Source: an uncultured bacterium (GTDB lineage Bacteria > Cyanobacteriota > Vampirovibrionia > Gastranaerophilales > Gastranaerophilaceae). From it: a DNA stretch of 13,519 nt. The notes under the pieces are model-generated. The model saw only the letters and a list, made by a program, of their open reading frames with translations. It was not told the DNA's origin and ran no database searches. Positions within the stretch are counted from its first letter, which is position 1. Each line of letters begins with the position of its first letter. Below are positions 12,167 through 13,519 of the stretch, in pieces. The position numbers were made by a program, and so were the translations under genes. The stretch covers positions 1-13,519 of the forward strand of contig CACZPB010000182.1 in assembly GCA_902782905.1 (NCBI GenBank), in the 5' to 3' direction.

Positions 12167-12201
12167 AAATAAGGGGGTTACCCCTAAAAACCCCCTTATT
12201 T
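12167..12201 (+). terminator. Intrinsic terminator between flagellins 2 and 3
   Basis: AAATAAGGGGGTT (12167-12179) and AACCCCCTTATTT (12189-12201) form a perfect 13-bp stem with a 9-base loop. The five G:C core is flanked by A-run and T-run halves, so the U-tract is partly inside the stem, as in many bidirectional terminators. It ends 52 bases before the ATG of flagellin 3. Confidence 0.85.
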
Positions 12202-12253
12202 ATGTAAAACAAAAATTTTAAAAAAGGATATGAATGCCTGAAAGGAGTATCAA

Positions 12254-13198
12254 ATGGCACTTACAATTAACACAAACCTGTCTTCTATGATTGTACAGTC
12301 CAACTTGAACAAATCAACAAATCAGTTGAACCAAGCAATCGAAAGAATGACAACAGGTTACAAAATAAACCACGCATCAGATAACGCAGCAGGTTACTCA
12401 ATCGCGAGAAACTGGGAAGCGAAATTGGGATCATTAGATGTAGCAGCTGATAACGCAGCAACAGGTGCAGACATGCTATCAACTCTTGAAGACCACTACG
12501 CTTTAATTTCTCAACACGTTCAACGTGTAAGAGACCTGACAGAACAAGCCGCTAACGGAACTTACGGAGCTCAATCAAGGAATGCTATTGAATCAGAAAT
12601 CAAAGCGAGACTTGAAGAAATCAACCGTATTGCAGCCAACTGCGAATTCAACGGAATTGAATTGATGTCAGGCGGTTCTGCAGCTACTACAGGTTTGAAC
12701 ATCCAAGTCGGTACTGACAGCTCGGATACAAAGAGCAAAATCTATTTGGACAAAGACCTTTTTGCAGACGGCGGAGTTGTAGCGTTGTTTACGACAGAAA
12801 ACGCAACAGGATACACAGGTTACACACCTTCTGCTGGTGATGAAGAAGATGAAGACAAAATCCCGGCAGCAAAACTTGCAAACATAGCAAAAGATTGCGC
12901 AGGAAATAGTACCTTAACAGGCGGTGCTGCTACAATGCTTAACCACATTGATAAAGTTATTAATAAAATTTCAGACAGAATCACAAAACTCGGTGCTGCT
13001 CAAAACAGAATTGAATCTGCTATCGAATCAATCGGTGTTCAATCTGAAAACATAACTTCTTCTCTATCAACACTTAGAGATGCAGATGTAGCTACTGAAT
13101 CTTCTAACTACATCAAGGCTCAAATACTTCAACAAGCTTCTGCAACACTACTTGCAACTGCTAACCAATCACCAAGTATTGCTCTGAACTTGCTGTAG
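12254..13198 (+). CDS. Flagellin, copy 3
   Basis: 314 residues with the shared D0/D1 ends but the most divergent middle. From about residue 134 it reads NGIELMSGGSAATTG rather than SGQxMMDxSLKxG, and the variable domain (about 141-238) has an acidic GDEEDEDK run and no FRRADI block. Residues 87-89 are QHV instead of SHM. Cysteines at 130 and 215 (KDCAG) keep the pattern of the other copies, as do Gln90, Arg91, Leu95, Gln98 and Glu115. The ribosome binding site (CTGAAAGGAGTATC) is conserved. The conserved upstream promoter/leader is missing and replaced by AT-rich repeats and a terminator, so expression is probably lower or differently timed. It may encode a minor or condition-specific filament subunit. 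Confidence 0.96.
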   Translation: MALTINTNLSSMIVQSNLNKSTNQLNQAIERMTTGYKINHASDNAAGYSIARNWEAKLGSLDVAADNAATGADMLSTLEDHYALISQHVQRVRDLTEQAANGTYGAQSRNAIESEIKARLEEINRIAANCEFNGIELMSGGSAATTGLNIQVGTDSSDTKSKIYLDKDLFADGGVVALFTTENATGYTGYTPSAGDEEDEDKIPAAKLANIAKDCAGNSTLTGGAATMLNHIDKVINKISDRITKLGAAQNRIESAIESIGVQSENITSSLSTLRDADVATESSNYIKAQILQQASATLLATANQSPSIALNLL

Positions 13199-13208
13199 TG
13201 ACCAAATA

Positions 13209-13267
13209 ATGTAAATTTTTGTAACAATATAAACCCCGATGCGTTATTAATTTCAATAAATGTGGAA
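13209..13267 (+). promoter_or_regulatory. Conserved flagellin promoter/leader block, copy 4
   Basis: ATGTAA (13209-13214), TTGTAA (13219-13224), TTATTA (13244-13249) and TGTGGAA (13261-13267) have the same spacing as in copies 1 and 2. Downstream, 13279-13296 (TATGCGCAGGGATGCATA) can fold into a bulged stem with GGGA in the loop, the equivalent of the copy 1 hairpin. Confidence 0.6.
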
Positions 13268-13334
13268 CTAAACACATGTATGCGCAGGGATGCATAGCAA
13301 AAATATAATATAAGCCAATATAAGGAGTATAGAT

Positions 13335-13519
13335 ATGGCACTTACAATTAACACAAACCTATCTTCTATGATTGTTCAATCAAACTTGAACAAATCAACA
13401 AATCAATTGAATCAAGCAATTGAGAGGATGACAACAGGTTACAAGATTAACCACGCAGCTGACAACGCAGCAGGTTATTCTATCGCAAGAAACTGGGAAG
13501 CAAAACTGGGTTCACTCGA
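13335..13519 (+). CDS. Flagellin, copy 4, 5' end only (cut by window edge)
   Basis: The first 61 residues are visible before the window ends. They match copies 2 and 3 except Ala for Ser at residue 42 (NHAADNAAG), so this is D0 and the beginning of D1. A slightly different ribosome binding site (TAAGGAGTATAGAT) precedes the ATG. The conserved promoter/leader block is present upstream. Whether the gene is complete, and whether the array continues, cannot be seen here. Confidence 0.93.
   Translation, partial: MALTINTNLSSMIVQSNLNKSTNQLNQAIERMTTGYKINHAADNAAGYSIARNWEAKLGSL

Overview
AT-rich bacterial chromosomal segment with compact operons and conventional Shine-Dalgarno sequences. It combines housekeeping metabolism, a four-subunit oxygen-sensitive 2-oxoacid:ferredoxin oxidoreductase, and a tandem array of flagellin genes. 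This points to a motile, anaerobic, probably gut- or sediment-associated bacterium. The flagellin N-terminus and overall gene style remind me of Candidatus Gastranaerophilales (Melainabacteria / Vampirovibrionia). That is recollection, not a database result, and I hold it with low-to-moderate confidence.

Layout. (1) 1-2183, plus strand: the 3' part of phosphoglycerate kinase with a textbook intrinsic terminator, a QueD/6-pyruvoyl-tetrahydropterin synthase family gene, an 8-bp-period tandem repeat, then uppP (undecaprenyl-diphosphate phosphatase). (2) 2184-3506, plus strand: a gap with a small palindrome, an ORF6N-domain protein, and deoC starting 4 bases after it. (3) 3541-4608, minus strand: a radical SAM protein with a shortened SPASM-type C-terminus. 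Upstream, 4609-4859 holds apparent divergent promoters and a strong plus-strand terminator with no ORF between them, which is a candidate small RNA. (4) 4860-7007, plus strand: a 715-residue protein I do not recognise, with hydrophobic segments and three SYIPS repeats near its C-terminus. (5) 7038-9882, minus strand: a 2-oxoacid:ferredoxin oxidoreductase operon in the order ferredoxin subunit, alpha, beta, an unannotated 56-residue small protein, gamma. (6) 10063-13519, plus strand: three complete flagellin genes and the start of a fourth.

The flagellin array is the most informative part. The N- and C-terminal domains are almost invariant and only the middle differs. Each complete copy carries a cysteine at residue 130 plus one or two in the variable domain, unusual for flagellin. 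Copies 1, 2 and 4 share a non-coding leader with fixed internal spacing (paired TGTAA boxes, a TTATKA box, a TGTGGAA box). It is followed by a GCARGGAWGC element that in copy 1 is displayed in the loop of a perfect 7-bp hairpin, resembling a CsrA binding site. Copy 3 lacks this leader and instead sits just behind a 13-bp intrinsic terminator, so it is probably expressed differently.

The oxidoreductase operon and the flagellin array are transcribed divergently from the 9883-10062 intergenic region. No rRNA, tRNA, CRISPR array or transposase gene is visible.
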